DNA of 55,621 bases. It comes from Trichormus sp. M33_DOE_039 (GTDB lineage Bacteria; Cyanobacteriota; Cyanobacteriia; Cyanobacteriales; Nostocaceae). Position 1 is the stretch's first letter. Each line of letters opens with the position of its first letter. Both the position numbers and the translations under genes were made by a program. Of this stretch, positions 24,495-35,200 are shown piece after piece. The notes beneath the pieces were generated by a model that saw only the letters and a list, made by a program, of their open reading frames with translations, was not told the DNA's origin and ran no database searches. The stretch lies in assembly GCA_015296085.1 (NCBI GenBank), contig DVDT01000096.1:1-55621 (forward strand), written 5' to 3'.

Positions 24495-25943
24495 GTGACT
24501 GTTAGAGTCAGAATTGCTCCTAGTCCAACTGGGAATTTACATATTGGTACAGCTAGAACAGCTGTATTTAATTGGTTGTTTGCCCGTCACCACGGCGGGA
24601 TATTTATTTTGCGAATCGAAGACACAGACCTAGAGCGATCGCGCCCCGAATATACAGAAAATATTCTGGACGGATTGCGCTGGCTGGGACTCAACTGGGA
24701 TGAAGGGCCGTTCTTTCAATCTCAACGACTAGATTTGTACAAACAAGCAGTACAAAAACTCCTAGATCAAGGTTTAGCCTATCGCTGCTACACCACCTCT
24801 GAAGAACTCGAAGCTTTAAGAGAAGCACAAAAAGCCAAAGGAGAAGCACCTCGCTACGACAACCGCCACCGTAACCTCACCCCAGAACAAGAAGCTGAAT
24901 TCCAAGCCCAAGGACGCAGCTTCGTCATCCGCTTTAAAATTGACGATCATCGAGAAATTGTCTGGAATGACCTTGTAAGAGGCAAAATGTCTTGGCGCGG
25001 TAGTGATTTAGGCGGTGATATGGTCATCGCCCGTGCTTCTGAGGAAGGGATTGGTCAGCCCCTATATAACTTTGTGGTTGTGGTAGATGACATTGATATG
25101 CAAATTAGTCATGTCATTCGTGGAGAAGACCACATCGCCAACACTGCCAAGCAAATTCTGCTTTATGAAGCTTTGGGGGCAAAAATTCCCGAATTTGCTC
25201 ACTCCCCCTTAATTTTAAACATGGAAGGGCGCAAACTCTCCAAGCGGGATGGGGTAACATCCATCTCCGACTTTAAACAAATGGGTTTTACGGCTGAGGG
25301 TTTAGTTAATTACATGACCTTACTGGGTTGGTCGCCACCAGATTCTACACAAGAAATATTTACCTTAGATGTGGCCGCCAAAGAGTTTAGTTTTGAGCGC
25401 GTCAATAAAGCTGGGGCAAAATTTGACTGGGCGAAACTCGATTGGTTAAACAGTCAATATATCCACAATATGCCAATAGACAAGCTCACGGATTTAATTA
25501 TCCCCTACTGGGAAGCAGCTGGATATAAATTTGATAGTGGACGAGATCGTGCTTGGCTGGAAAAATTGGTAACTTTAATGAGTGCTAGCTTGACACGCTT
25601 AACAAACGCTGTCGATATGAGCAAAATGTTTTTTGGCGAAACAGTAGAATTTAGCGCAGAGGGTAGCCAACAATTGCAGCAAACTGGTTCTAGTGAAGTT
25701 CTACAAGGCATTGTCACCGCTTTGGACACTCAACCCCAACTGACAGAAGCATCCGCCCAAGACATCATTAAACAAGTAGTGAAAGCCCAAAACGTCAAAA
25801 AAGGTTTAGTTATGCGATCGCTACGTGCTGCGCTGACTGGCGACGTACACGGCCCCGACCTCATTCAATCGTGGTTACTTCTCAATCAAATTGGATTAGA
25901 CAAACCACGTTTGAATCAGGCGATGGTCAGTAAGGGGGAATAG
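24495..25943 (+). CDS. gltX: glutamyl-tRNA synthetase
   Basis: A 482-residue class I synthetase charging tRNA-Glu, which in cyanobacteria also feeds tetrapyrrole synthesis through glutamyl-tRNA. The start is GTG at 24495, immediately before [18 protein letters not shown], which holds the HIGH-type motif (HIGT, residues 16-19). Further marks are [35 protein letters not shown] and the KMSKS-type motif KLSKRDG near residue 246. Length is canonical and no CAAD domain is attached. An AGAGAGAAC stretch just upstream may act as a ribosome-binding site. It is followed by a heptamer-repeat hairpin that probably terminates it. Confidence 0.98.
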   Translation: MTVRVRIAPSPTGNLHIGTARTAVFNWLFARHHGGIFILRIEDTDLERSRPEYTENILDGLRWLGLNWDEGPFFQSQRLDLYKQAVQKLLDQGLAYRCYTTSEELEALREAQKAKGEAPRYDNRHRNLTPEQEAEFQAQGRSFVIRFKIDDHREIVWNDLVRGKMSWRGSDLGGDMVIARASEEGIGQPLYNFVVVVDDIDMQISHVIRGEDHIANTAKQILLYEALGAKIPEFAHSPLILNMEGRKLSKRDGVTSISDFKQMGFTAEGLVNYMTLLGWSPPDSTQEIFTLDVAAKEFSFERVNKAGAKFDWAKLDWLNSQYIHNMPIDKLTDLIIPYWEAAGYKFDSGRDRAWLEKLVTLMSASLTRLTNAVDMSKMFFGETVEFSAEGSQQLQQTGSSEVLQGIVTALDTQPQLTEASAQDIIKQVVKAQNVKKGLVMRSLRAALTGDVHGPDLIQSWLLLNQIGLDKPRLNQAMVSKGE

Positions 25944-25951
25944 GAAGTAAA

Positions 25952-26024
25952 AAGGTAAAAGGTAAAAGGTAAAAGACAAAAGGCAAAAGGCAAAAAATCA
26001 GAATCTTTTTACTTTTGCCTTTTG
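25952..26024 (+). terminator. heptamer tandem repeat forming a 13-bp hairpin after gltX
   Basis: Tandem heptamers of the GGTAAAA/GGCAAAA type from about 25952 to 25996, the last of which (CAAAAGGCAAAAG, 25977-25989) is perfectly complementary to CTTTTGCCTTTTG (26012-26024). Such short tandem repeats are typical of heterocystous cyanobacteria. The hairpin lies just after the gltX stop and probably ends its transcript. A closely related structure is at 53381-53433. Confidence 0.75.
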
Positions 26025-26126
26025 TATGCTCCATTCCCAAAATTACATAGTTAATTCCTCTCATTTGGGGAACATAGTTTGTAAAATTCGTGTCTTCCCA
26101 AACACTGAGATACTTATTTAATCATT

Positions 26127-26621
26127 ATGTCGAAAACAACGCTGAATCAAAGTATTCGATTATCTTTAATGATAGTTTCACTTGGCGTTATATCGGCACC
26201 TCCTGCCGCCAGCACAGCCCAAGAAACACCCCCGATATTTGGAGATATCAGTATCAGCCATAAATTTTCTCCAGACCCCCTCACAGTCCGGGGTATGAGT
26301 GGCGGCTCGGTTGCAGGAAACAAAATCTCTGGTAGAGTTGACACCTCTACCGGGCCATGCACTGGCTTTGTAGATCAAGCACCAGACCACACGGTTAAAT
26401 TAACTAGTAAATTTGACTATCTCAAACTCCAAATACAAGCACCCCAAGACACTACCATCATTGTCAAAGGCCCTGGAGGTACTTGGTGTAACGACGACTT
26501 AGATGGCAAAAATCCTGGCATAGTAGGTGAATGGCTACCAGGAAATTACCAAGTTTGGATCGGGTCTTACGAGGAAGGTAAATATTTTCCTTACACATTA
26601 CAAATTACGGAGGTGAAGTAG
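26127..26621 (+). CDS. secreted protein with PPC-like beta domain
   Basis: A 164-residue exported protein. The signal peptide covers about residues 1-31 (SLMIVSLGVISAPPAASTAQ, cleavage likely after STA or near AQE). The mature part is beta-rich, with GPCTGFVDQAPDHTVKLTS, IIVKGPGGTWCNDDLDGKNP and GNYQVWIGSYEEGKYFPYTL, which resembles the bacterial pre-peptidase C-terminal type fold seen in many cyanobacterial secreted proteins. Two cysteines are conserved-looking and may pair. No catalytic residues are evident. It stands alone between gltX and ftsH. Function unknown. Confidence 0.75.
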   Translation: MSKTTLNQSIRLSLMIVSLGVISAPPAASTAQETPPIFGDISISHKFSPDPLTVRGMSGGSVAGNKISGRVDTSTGPCTGFVDQAPDHTVKLTSKFDYLKLQIQAPQDTTIIVKGPGGTWCNDDLDGKNPGIVGEWLPGNYQVWIGSYEEGKYFPYTLQITEVK

Positions 26622-26889
26622 TCAACACAGAGGAAAGAGGACAAGGGGGAGCAGGGAGCAAGGCCTCTTCTCTCCACTCATGAGCCATGTTGTATTAGAA
26701 TTAGGTTAAATTTAATTAAGATTCTTGTCGGCATCTCAGATTTCACATAAGCAGGTCTAGCTTTGTGGTATTGCCTGATTGGACATCAAATTAAACAAAA
26801 TGGAGTTATAAACATCCGTTTTACAACTATCTAGTGATTCCAGTTGCTAGAAATAACTAATGTAAATTGGCATCTAGAGGCAAATTAAA

Positions 26890-28776
26890 ATGAAATTCTC
26901 TTGGAGAGTCCTCGTACTCTGGACATTGCCTGCTTTGGTAATCGGCTTTTTCTTCTGGCAAGGGGCGTTTGCAGGAAATCCTGCTGACATGACTAAAAAT
27001 GCTGCTAACACGCGCATGACCTATGGCCGCTTTCTGGAATACTTGGACGCTGGACGCGTTACTAATGTAGACCTTTATGAAGGGGGCAGAACAGCAATTA
27101 TTGAAGCCCTCGACCAAGATATCGAAAATCGTGTACAACGCTGGCGTGTAGACTTGCCAATTAATGCGCCTGAGTTAATCAGTAAACTTAAAGAAAAACA
27201 AGTTAGTTTTGATGCTCACCCAGTCCGCAATGATGGTGCGATCTGGGGACTTTTAGGCAATCTGATTTTCCCCATCTTATTGATTACTGGATTGTTCTTT
27301 TTGTTCCGTCGTTCCAACAATATGCCCGGCGGCCCTGGTCAAGCGATGAACTTTGGTAAGTCCAAAGCACGTTTCCAAATGGAAGCCAAAACCGGTGTGA
27401 AATTTGACGACGTAGCGGGAATTGAAGAAGCTAAAGAAGAATTGCAAGAAGTTGTGACTTTCTTGAAACAACCAGAAAGATTTACAGCTGTTGGCGCACG
27501 CATTCCCAAAGGTGTGCTGTTGGTAGGCCCTCCAGGAACAGGTAAAACTTTACTCGCCAAAGCGATCGCAGGCGAAGCTGGTGTACCATTCTTTAGTATT
27601 TCCGGTTCTGAATTCGTGGAAATGTTCGTGGGTGTGGGTGCTTCCCGTGTCCGTGACTTGTTCAAGAAAGCTAAAGATAATGCTCCCTGTATCATCTTTA
27701 TCGATGAAATTGACGCGGTAGGTAGACAACGGGGTGCAGGTATTGGTGGCGGTAACGACGAAAGAGAACAAACTCTCAACCAGTTACTCACCGAAATGGA
27801 TGGTTTTGAAGGTAACACAGGCATCATTATTATTGCTGCTACCAACCGTCCCGACGTATTAGACGCGGCGTTGTTACGTCCTGGTCGCTTCGACAGACAA
27901 GTCACCGTTGATGCACCAGACATCAAAGGCCGCTTGGAAATTCTGCAAGTTCATGCGCGTAATAAAAAACTCGACCCCAGCGTATCATTAGAAGCGATCG
28001 CTCGCCGCACGCCAGGTTTTACTGGTGCAGATTTAGCTAACCTACTGAACGAAGCCGCCATTCTCACCGCCAGAAGACGCAAAGAAGGTATCACCCTCAC
28101 CGAAATTGATGACGCAGTAGACCGTGTAGTCGCTGGGATGGAAGGGACACCTTTAGTAGACAGCAAGAGCAAACGCTTGATTGCTTACCACGAAGTCGGA
28201 CATGCTTTAGTCGGAACTTTATTAAAAGACCATGACCCCGTGCAGAAAGTTACCCTCATCCCACGGGGACAAGCACAAGGTTTGACTTGGTTTACCCCCA
28301 ACGAAGAACAAGGTTTAATTTCCCGTTCTCAACTCAAAGCCAGAATTACTGGTGCTTTGGGTGGCCGTGCGGCGGAAGATATCATTTTCGGTGCGGCGGA
28401 AGTGACCACTGGTGCAGGCGGTGACTTACAACAAGTAACTGGTATGGCGCGTCAAATGGTGACACGCTTCGGGATGTCTGATTTAGGCCCTCTGTCCTTG
28501 GAAAGCCAACAAGGAGAAGTGTTCCTAGGTCGTGATTGGATGACCAGATCCGATTATTCCGAATCAATTGCAGCCAGAATTGACTCTCAAGTACGGGCAA
28601 TTGTGGAAGACTGCTACGAAAACGCTAAGAAGATCATGCGGGAACATCGCACCGTCACAGATCGCTTAGTTGATCTGCTGATTGAGAAAGAAACCATTGA
28701 CGGTGATGAATTCCGCCAGATTGTTGCTGAGTACACTGACGTACCAGAAAAACCTCAATTTATTCCCCAACTGTAA
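26890..28776 (+). CDS. ftsH: ATP-dependent zinc metalloprotease FtsH
   Basis: A 628-residue thylakoid/plasma-membrane AAA protease. There are two N-terminal membrane helices (about 8-26 and 116-137) flanking a short lumenal domain. The AAA domain has Walker A GPPGTGKT (about 213-220), Walker [12 protein letters not shown], and the second region of homology [20 protein letters not shown]. The zinc site is HEVGH at 434-438 with the distal Asp region [10 protein letters not shown]. In cyanobacteria FtsH paralogues degrade photodamaged D1 and other membrane proteins; which paralogue this is cannot be told here. GAGG nine bases upstream of the ATG serves as ribosome-binding site. A strong terminator follows. 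Confidence 0.97.
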   Translation: MKFSWRVLVLWTLPALVIGFFFWQGAFAGNPADMTKNAANTRMTYGRFLEYLDAGRVTNVDLYEGGRTAIIEALDQDIENRVQRWRVDLPINAPELISKLKEKQVSFDAHPVRNDGAIWGLLGNLIFPILLITGLFFLFRRSNNMPGGPGQAMNFGKSKARFQMEAKTGVKFDDVAGIEEAKEELQEVVTFLKQPERFTAVGARIPKGVLLVGPPGTGKTLLAKAIAGEAGVPFFSISGSEFVEMFVGVGASRVRDLFKKAKDNAPCIIFIDEIDAVGRQRGAGIGGGNDEREQTLNQLLTEMDGFEGNTGIIIIAATNRPDVLDAALLRPGRFDRQVTVDAPDIKGRLEILQVHARNKKLDPSVSLEAIARRTPGFTGADLANLLNEAAILTARRRKEGITLTEIDDAVDRVVAGMEGTPLVDSKSKRLIAYHEVGHALVGTLLKDHDPVQKVTLIPRGQAQGLTWFTPNEEQGLISRSQLKARITGALGGRAAEDIIFGAAEVTTGAGGDLQQVTGMARQMVTRFGMSDLGPLSLESQQGEVFLGRDWMTRSDYSESIAARIDSQVRAIVEDCYENAKKIMREHRTVTDRLVDLLIEKETIDGDEFRQIVAEYTDVPEKPQFIPQL

Positions 28777-28798
28777 TTACTGAAGACCAGTAAAAAAC

Positions 28799-28830
28799 AG
28801 AAGGCAGGAGACGGATGTTTCCTGCCTTCT
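28799..28830 (+). terminator. Rho-independent-type hairpin after ftsH
   Basis: Perfect 11-bp stem AGAAGGCAGGA (28799-28809) and TCCTGCCTTCT (28820-28830) with a 10-base loop, 23 bp after the ftsH stop, followed by TGATTGAAAA. The T-run is short, so efficiency is uncertain. Confidence 0.75.
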
Positions 28831-28971
28831 TGATTGAAAATCACCACTTTTTACCATAAACAGAAGTCAGAACATAGAAGGCAGCTAGTTGTATTGTGGT
28901 ATTGATTCCTTCAATATCGTTCTGATGTGTTAATTATTCCGACTCCTGACCTCTGAATTATTGACTAGAAT

Positions 28972-29406
28972 CTAGTTACCAAAAAATTGATTCTTTAATG
29001 AGTTTATTTCTGTTACTAGTTCTTGGCGAGTGGAAGATTTGACAAGATAACGGAAAATAAACCAGGTAGAGTAACTAATTCCAATCACCTCAAAAATGGG
29101 GGATAGTAGAGGAATATCGTTGATGGCATCTATTAAAGCCAGTAATACTCTAAGGGTCACTATCACCGATAAAACTATTAAGGTGGTGACTATGGGTTTG
29201 TTATATTTTTGATAGAAACTCCATACATAATCAGGTATTTGTCCCAATACATCAGCTACTTGTTTTGCCGTTTGCTGCCACTGAGTATTAGTACTGCTGG
29301 CTGGAAGTAGCTTTTGGATCTGACCATTTTCTGGGCTGGGTAGTGCGATCGCGCCTTGTGGTAGAGTGGCACTTAAGGATTCCGGTTGTTGTTGTTCGGT
29401 TTCCAT
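28972..29406 (-). CDS. CAAD-domain (CURT1/CurT-like) membrane protein
   Basis: A 144-residue protein with a disordered Gln/Ser/Pro-rich N-terminus (about 1-45) and a C-terminal CAAD domain: amphipathic helix QIPDYVWSFYQKYNKP (57-72), helix VTTLIVLSVIVTLRVLLALI (73-92), helix LLSPIFEVIGISYSTWFIFR (100-119) and basic tail TRQELVTEINSLKNQ. CAAD domains are found fused to cyanobacterial aminoacyl-tRNA synthetases and as free CURT1/CurT proteins that bend thylakoid membranes. Free-standing length and order match the latter. It faces ftsH tail to tail. Role in thylakoid curvature is by family. Confidence 0.88.
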   Translation of the reverse strand: METEQQQPESLSATLPQGAIALPSPENGQIQKLLPASSTNTQWQQTAKQVADVLGQIPDYVWSFYQKYNKPIVTTLIVLSVIVTLRVLLALIDAINDIPLLSPIFEVIGISYSTWFIFRYLVKSSTRQELVTEINSLKNQFFGN

Positions 29407-29590
29407 AGTTTTTCTATTTTGGTAATCAAAACAATTATTCTAAGTGAGCATGATGTAAATAAACATAATCATGAGCGTTGTCAAATGTCAATCAACATAA
29501 GTCAGTAGCTAGGTTAACTACTGACTATTTTAATGATTAGCTATATTTATTTACACTTGCTTACCTCGGCAAGATTTGAGATCGTGCAAG

Positions 29591-30049
29591 TTAGCTGTTT
29601 GGTGGCGCAACGGTGGCATTGACAATTACTTGTGTGACACCTTTAATTTCCTTCGCCAATGGTTCAATTTTAGATAACTGCTCTTGGTTGTTGACCGTTC
29701 CTGAAACAGTCACAGTACCATCTTCCTTGGCATTAACTGTTAACTGACCATTGGGGATATTAGCTTCTAATTTTGAGCGCACTTCGCTGGCTAAATCACC
29801 TTCGGCTCTTTGTGCATCTCCGCCTGTAACATTATTTCGCTGTTCACGAGCGCGAATATCGGCATTCAGTTGTCTGCGGCGAGTTTCACTTTGAGCGTCC
29901 TGTTGAGCTTCTTGTGTGACTTGTGCCGTAGGAACTTGTGGTGTTTCGTCTGGGGCTGGAGCAGTCACAGTTGTTTTAGAAGTGTCTTGACAAGCCGCCG
30001 CACCAATAACTAAAACGCAGCTAATGAAAAAAGTAGTTAGTTTGTTCAT
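29591..30049 (-). CDS. BON-domain lipoprotein
   Basis: A 152-residue lipoprotein. The signal ends in the lipobox IGAAAC with the acylated Cys at residue 20. A charged, Gln-rich linker with Arg-rich RRRQLNADIRAREQRNN leads to a single BON domain (about 85-148: DLASEVRSKLEANIPNGQLT, VSGTVNNQEQLSKIEPLAK, GVTQVIVNATV). BON domains bind phospholipid and occur in envelope-stress proteins such as OsmY. It lies 120 bp downstream of the glycine-zipper stress protein gene on the same strand, possibly the same transcript. A role in envelope stress is inferred. Confidence 0.88.
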   Translation of the reverse strand: MNKLTTFFISCVLVIGAAACQDTSKTTVTAPAPDETPQVPTAQVTQEAQQDAQSETRRRQLNADIRAREQRNNVTGGDAQRAEGDLASEVRSKLEANIPNGQLTVNAKEDGTVTVSGTVNNQEQLSKIEPLAKEIKGVTQVIVNATVAPPNS

Positions 30050-30172
30050 TTCTTTATATCTGGATGTCAGTACGGAAGAAAATAAGGAATAGGGAATAGG
30101 AGACAGGGAACAGGTTATGTCTTGATTTCTTTAACCTGTAACCTGTGTTTGTAAGGGGGTAACAAACGAAAT

Positions 30173-31744
30173 TTAAATTCGTTCTTCCCGGTGGTCAACA
30201 ATCACTACCGCAGGGTTGTGATGAGGGTGTTCAGTCCGAACAATATCTTCGTTTCTGGATCGTTCTAAATCTGAGCGGTGGTGGTGTTCTCGGTCTAAAT
30301 CAGTGGCATCAAACACAGAGAATTCTTCAATTTTGTGACGTTTGAGGATGGTTTCGGCTTGTTGAATTTGTGCTTCTGTTCCGTCAACAATCACCAAGTA
30401 ATCACCTCTTTGAAAGCGATCGCTATAAACCTTGGCACGGTCTTCAGGAATCCCTAAGCCGACTAGCCCGCCAACGATTCCCCCAGCGGCTGCACCAATT
30501 GCGCCACCTGCTAAAGTTGTCGCCAAAGCGGTTGCAACTGCACCACCGGCAATAACTGGCCCAATTCCGGGCAATGCTAATGCACCCAACCCAACTAATA
30601 GACCGCCTAAACCACCTAAAACTCCGCCTGTAGCCGCTCCAGCTTTAGCTCCTTCGTCGGCTTTATTGCCTGTAGCTCTATCTACACCTGGTGTACTGTG
30701 AGCGTTACTATCTTTGGCAATCAGTGAGACTTGATTCATCGGGAAATTGGCATTTCGCAATTCTGCTAATGCTGCTTCTGCATCTCGACGATGGGTAAAC
30801 GCTCCTATGGCTCGTCTCTTTGTTTGTACAGGGACGGTTGTATGAGCGTCTGGCTCAAAAATCTGCCAGTGTCGAATGTCATGTTGGTTAAGTATGGTAG
30901 CTGCGCGTTGGATTTCTGCATCTGTACCTCTAACGGCGACTATGTAGTCTCCATGATTGATCCGCTCATTGTAGAAGCGAGTGCGATCATGGGGCAATCG
31001 CCAACGGTTAGGGTCAAAGCGGTTAGTAACATCAACACCTGTAAAAGATTGTCGCTGTAAAGGCTCGCGATGAATCAAAGAGATTTGATTGAGTGGGAAA
31101 CCAGCACTTCGCAAATCGTTAATTGCGACTTCTGCATCTTGCAGCACTGAGAAATAACCGATCGCATACTTACCAGAAGCGACATCTGTAGTGGGACGAT
31201 GAGGAGAGTCATAAACGCCGTAATCTTCAATCCCCCGCCGATGTAAAATTGCCTCTGCCTGAGCAATTTCTGCATCTGTACCATCGATGATCACTAAATA
31301 GTGTCCACGCCGTACACGCTCTTCGTATACTCTGGCGCGTTCTTCGGGGATACCCAAACCGATCAATGCACCCAGTAAACCGCCAGCCACAGCACCAATC
31401 CCTGCACCGGCTAGGGTGGTGGCTAGAGCAGTTGCGGTTGCTCCCGCCAACATGATTGGGCCAATTCCAGGAATTGCTAGAGTACCAAGACCTACTAACA
31501 AACCACCTAAACCGCCTAAAACGCCACCCGAAATTGCTCCGGTTGTTGCGCCTTCATCTGCTTTATTGCCTACTTTCTCCCGTACAGGAGTCCCAGCAAT
31601 ATCGTCATTGCGATCGTCATTTTGAGCAATCACTGAGACTCTATCCATCGGAAAGCCGGAGTGTTTTAACTCATGTAGTGCCTGTTCAGCATCCCGACGA
31701 TTAGAGAACACACCTACAGAACGTCTATGTATACCTACAACCAT
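30173..31744 (-). CDS. glycine-zipper stress protein with three YflT-like repeats
   Basis: A 523-residue protein built of three copies of an about 65-residue domain resembling general stress protein 17M/YflT (VGVFSNRRDAEQALHELKHS; IGYFSVLQDAEVAINDLRSA; IGAFTHRRDAEAALAELRNA) with paired halves ending in GDYIVAVRGTDAEIQRA-type strands. The first and third copies carry a long glycine-zipper membrane insert (GGVLGGLGGLLVGLG, then GAVAGGLLGALIGLGIPE); the second lacks it. The C-terminus is His/Arg-rich. GGAG nine bases before the ATG supports the start. Divergent from the giant repeat protein. Expected role is membrane-associated stress response, by family. Confidence 0.85.
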   Translation of the reverse strand: MVVGIHRRSVGVFSNRRDAEQALHELKHSGFPMDRVSVIAQNDDRNDDIAGTPVREKVGNKADEGATTGAISGGVLGGLGGLLVGLGTLAIPGIGPIMLAGATATALATTLAGAGIGAVAGGLLGALIGLGIPEERARVYEERVRRGHYLVIIDGTDAEIAQAEAILHRRGIEDYGVYDSPHRPTTDVASGKYAIGYFSVLQDAEVAINDLRSAGFPLNQISLIHREPLQRQSFTGVDVTNRFDPNRWRLPHDRTRFYNERINHGDYIVAVRGTDAEIQRAATILNQHDIRHWQIFEPDAHTTVPVQTKRRAIGAFTHRRDAEAALAELRNANFPMNQVSLIAKDSNAHSTPGVDRATGNKADEGAKAGAATGGVLGGLGGLLVGLGALALPGIGPVIAGGAVATALATTLAGGAIGAAAGGIVGGLVGLGIPEDRAKVYSDRFQRGDYLVIVDGTEAQIQQAETILKRHKIEEFSVFDATDLDREHHHRSDLERSRNEDIVRTEHPHHNPAVVIVDHREERI

Positions 31745-32205
31745 GTCTTGTTTCTCCGGTAATCAACACAATAATTACTGTTTAAAAAATTCAAATTCAC
31801 GAATAAAGAAAAATGGGATGTCATTACTTTTAATAAACGCTTTTTTCTATTTTTTTTCATCAATCTGTTGGGATAATTTCTTCTTCTATCGAGAGATATA
31901 GAGAATATTACTAAAACAATATAATTTACAAAAAGCATCAAAAAAAGCTGATTTCATGAACCTGAAGTCTCAAAAAGTATATATTTTTTAATATAAAGAT
32001 TATTTTTTATACCGTCATTGATGCTTCTAATAGCAATTAAAAGTTTATTTTTATGTTGAGATATATTGCTGCAATATATAACTTTTGGTAATTATAATTC
32101 TTACCTAAGAAAGTGTAACTCAAATACAAGTAATACCTAGACTGATAAATAAGCCATTCTCTCAGAAATGGATATTAAATCTATTGGGCGTAAGAGAAAA
32201 ATACT
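31745..32205. other. AT-rich divergent promoter region
   Basis: 461 bp between two divergent genes, strongly AT-rich with several poly-T and poly-A tracts (for example 31840-31860 and 31980-32015). I found no convincing -35/-10 pair, tRNA or ORF. It probably carries both promoters; the tracts suggest intrinsic bending. Confidence 0.5.
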
Positions 32206-35200
32206 ATGTTGCAAAATTTAGCAAGTATTTTGATGCAGCCTCCGCTATCTTTTGGCGTGGCAACTACAACAAGGTTGCCAGATGTCATAGTGCCAGTAGA
32301 ACCATTCTTCGGTTTTTCAGCTTCTAAGTTTATAGTAGCTTTAGTAGCTGGTACTTTGATGGCAGTTGCCTTTCAATTATTATTAACTAACCTTTCCATC
32401 GCCGCTAGAATATCAACTTTAGGCACTGATGTCGATGATGATAGTGAATCAGAAAGTCTAGGTAGAACAATACGCAAAATTGAGGCGAAAGTTGGTGCAT
32501 GGGGAATAATCACTGCCAGTATTGCTTTATTTACTGCTTGCTTTTTAGCAGTAAAACTCAGCTTAATTAATAGTGCGCTACTCGGAGCTATTATTGGCGT
32601 TGTCATTTGGTCTACCTATTTCTTATTGGTAGCTTGGTTTGGTTCTTTCGCAGTTGGATCTTTACTTGGTTCGATTATCAGCACTGTTAATTCTGGTTTA
32701 CAATCCCTCATGGGAACAGCAACTACGGCTATTGGCGGTGCTGCTGCACAACGACAAGCGGTTTCCACTGCCGAAGAAATTACAGCCGCAGTGAGGAGAG
32801 AATTGACTGCTGGTTTAGATGCTGAAAGGATTACCAATACTCTACAAAATTCTTTAGCATCGTTACCATTGCCAAAACTAGATTTAGGAGAAATTCGCAG
32901 TCAATTTGATAAAATTCTCAGTGATGTAGATTGGCGATCGCTAGCTGATAGCGACTTAATCAAAAATATTAATCGCCAAACCTTTGTGGATTTGATTAGC
33001 GATCGTACCTCCTTATCTAAGGAAAATATCAATCAAATTGCTGACCAATTAAACGCTGCTTGGCAACAAAATACCGCTCGCCGTAATCCTACAGAACAAG
33101 TGATTAACTTACTGCAAAATGCTACTCTTGAAGAATTGAAATCGGAAGATTTAGGTGAACGCTTACAGCAGTTAGTTACCACAGGTAGAAGAAATGGTAA
33201 TGGTAGAAATGGTGTAATTAAGCAAGCTGTACAGTATGGTGTAACAGCGGCTATTCCCGCCGTATTAGATCGAGTTGATATCTCTGATATCGATGTGGAT
33301 AAAATCACCCACCAATTACAAAAATTGAAAGACAAAGTTCAAGATATCGATGTCGATAAGATCACTCACGAAATACAACATCTTAGAGATCAAACCACAG
33401 AGCAAATCACTGCCAGATTCCCTGCGCCAAGTGAGAACACCATCAAATCAGATGTCAAAGACTATATCTTGAATTCTTTTCCTTGGCATTTCAATCGCAT
33501 CACTATCAAAGATGAATTTGCAGAAGTCATCTATGACCCCCAAGCAGATCCAACTAATGTCCGTCAGCAACTAGAACAACTCCAACAAAATGACTTTAGC
33601 AACTGGCTAAAACAACGCGGCGATATTAGTGAAGCGAGGGTGACAGAGATCGCTCAACAGATGGATAGCATTCTTCAAGAAGTGCTAGAAACTGTGCGTC
33701 AATCTGAAAAGGTGGAAAAAGGTCAACAAATTCGTCTTCGCATCGAAAATTATCTGCGTGCGACTGGGAAAGAACAACTCAATCCAGAGGCGATTCAGCA
33801 AGATTTTGCTAAGTTGTTAACGGAATTAGATGATCAAGTAATCGATTTCAGCACTCTGTTGCAAGGATTTGATCGGGAAGCATTTGTACAGCTACTCTTA
33901 CAACGGCAAGACTTTAGCGCAGAAGAAGCTAATAATATTGTTGGTCAAATCGAAAGTATCTGCAATGATGCCTCCAATCAAGCCAGAGAACAACAAGAAC
34001 AAGCTACAGCCAGAGTTAATCAACTATGGCAAAGAGTGGAAGATTATCTCCGCCATACCAACAAAGATGAGTTAAATCCTGAAGGTATCAAACGCGATTT
34101 TCAAGCGTTATTGACAGATCCTGAAGTGGGAATGAGGCAGATTAGATCGCGCTTATCTCAATTTGACCGCGATACATTTGTTCAACTTCTCAGCCAGCGT
34201 CAAGATTTGAATGCAGAGCAAATCAATCAAATTATTGATCAGCTAGAATCTGTCAGGGATAACGTTTTACAAGCACCACAATTATTAAGAGAACAATACG
34301 ATCGCACCATCACAGCTATTGGTGACTATCTCCGCAATACCAATCTGGAAGAACTCGACCCCGAAGGTATTAGACGGGATTTAGAAACCTTACTTACTCA
34401 GCCAAAAGAAGGTGCGGAAGCGTTACGCCACAGATTGGCACAAGTTGACCGCGAAACTTTGGTCAAACTTCTGACCCAGCGAGGAAACCTGAGCGAAGAA
34501 CAAGTTAATCGCACAATTGACCAAGTGCAAGAGGCGATTGGGAATATAATCAGAACTCCGCGTAGTTTAGCAAAGCGCGCTACGCAACGAGTGGGAGATT
34601 TTACAGCCAGCCTAGAAAACTATTTGCGTCACACCAACAAAGAAGAACTCAACCCTGAAGGTATCAAAAGAGATTTAAGATTGCTTTTGCAAGATCCTCG
34701 TTTGGGAGTGGAAAATTTAAGCGATCGCGTTGCTAAATTTGACCGTTCGACAATGGTGGCGTTGTTATCTCAACGGGAAGATATCTCAGAAGAGGAAGCT
34801 AATCGAATTGTTGATCAAATCGAGTCAGCACGTAACTCGGTTGTTCAGCAAATCCAACAAATTCAACAAAGATTCCAGTCAGCCATTGACCAGATTTTTG
34901 GTAGGATTCGCAACTATCTAGATTCCCTAGAACGTCCAGAACTCAGCTATGAGGGTATTAGACAAGACTTTGCCAAATTGTTTGATGATCCGCAAGTGGG
35001 ATTTGAAGCTTTGCGCGATCGTCTCAGTCAATTTAATCGTGATACCCTAGTTGCCATCTTGAGTTCCCGTGAGGATATTTCCCAAGAGGATGCTAACCGC
35101 ATTATCAACCAAATCGAAGCAGCACGGGATAGTGTGCTGCAACGTGGGGAAAGGATTCAGCAGGAAACCCAAAGACGGATCAAAGCCATACAAGAACAAG

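Noticed and set aside
25952-26024. Possible CRISPR-like array from regular heptamers
   Set aside because: The units are 7 bp without spacers, so they are tandem repeats forming a hairpin. No CRISPR array or cas gene was seen in the window.
29500-29526. 9-bp hairpin AGTCAGTAG/CTACTGACT as terminator of the BON lipoprotein gene
   Set aside because: The T-rich side follows on the plus strand, while the gene is on the minus strand; direction does not fit.
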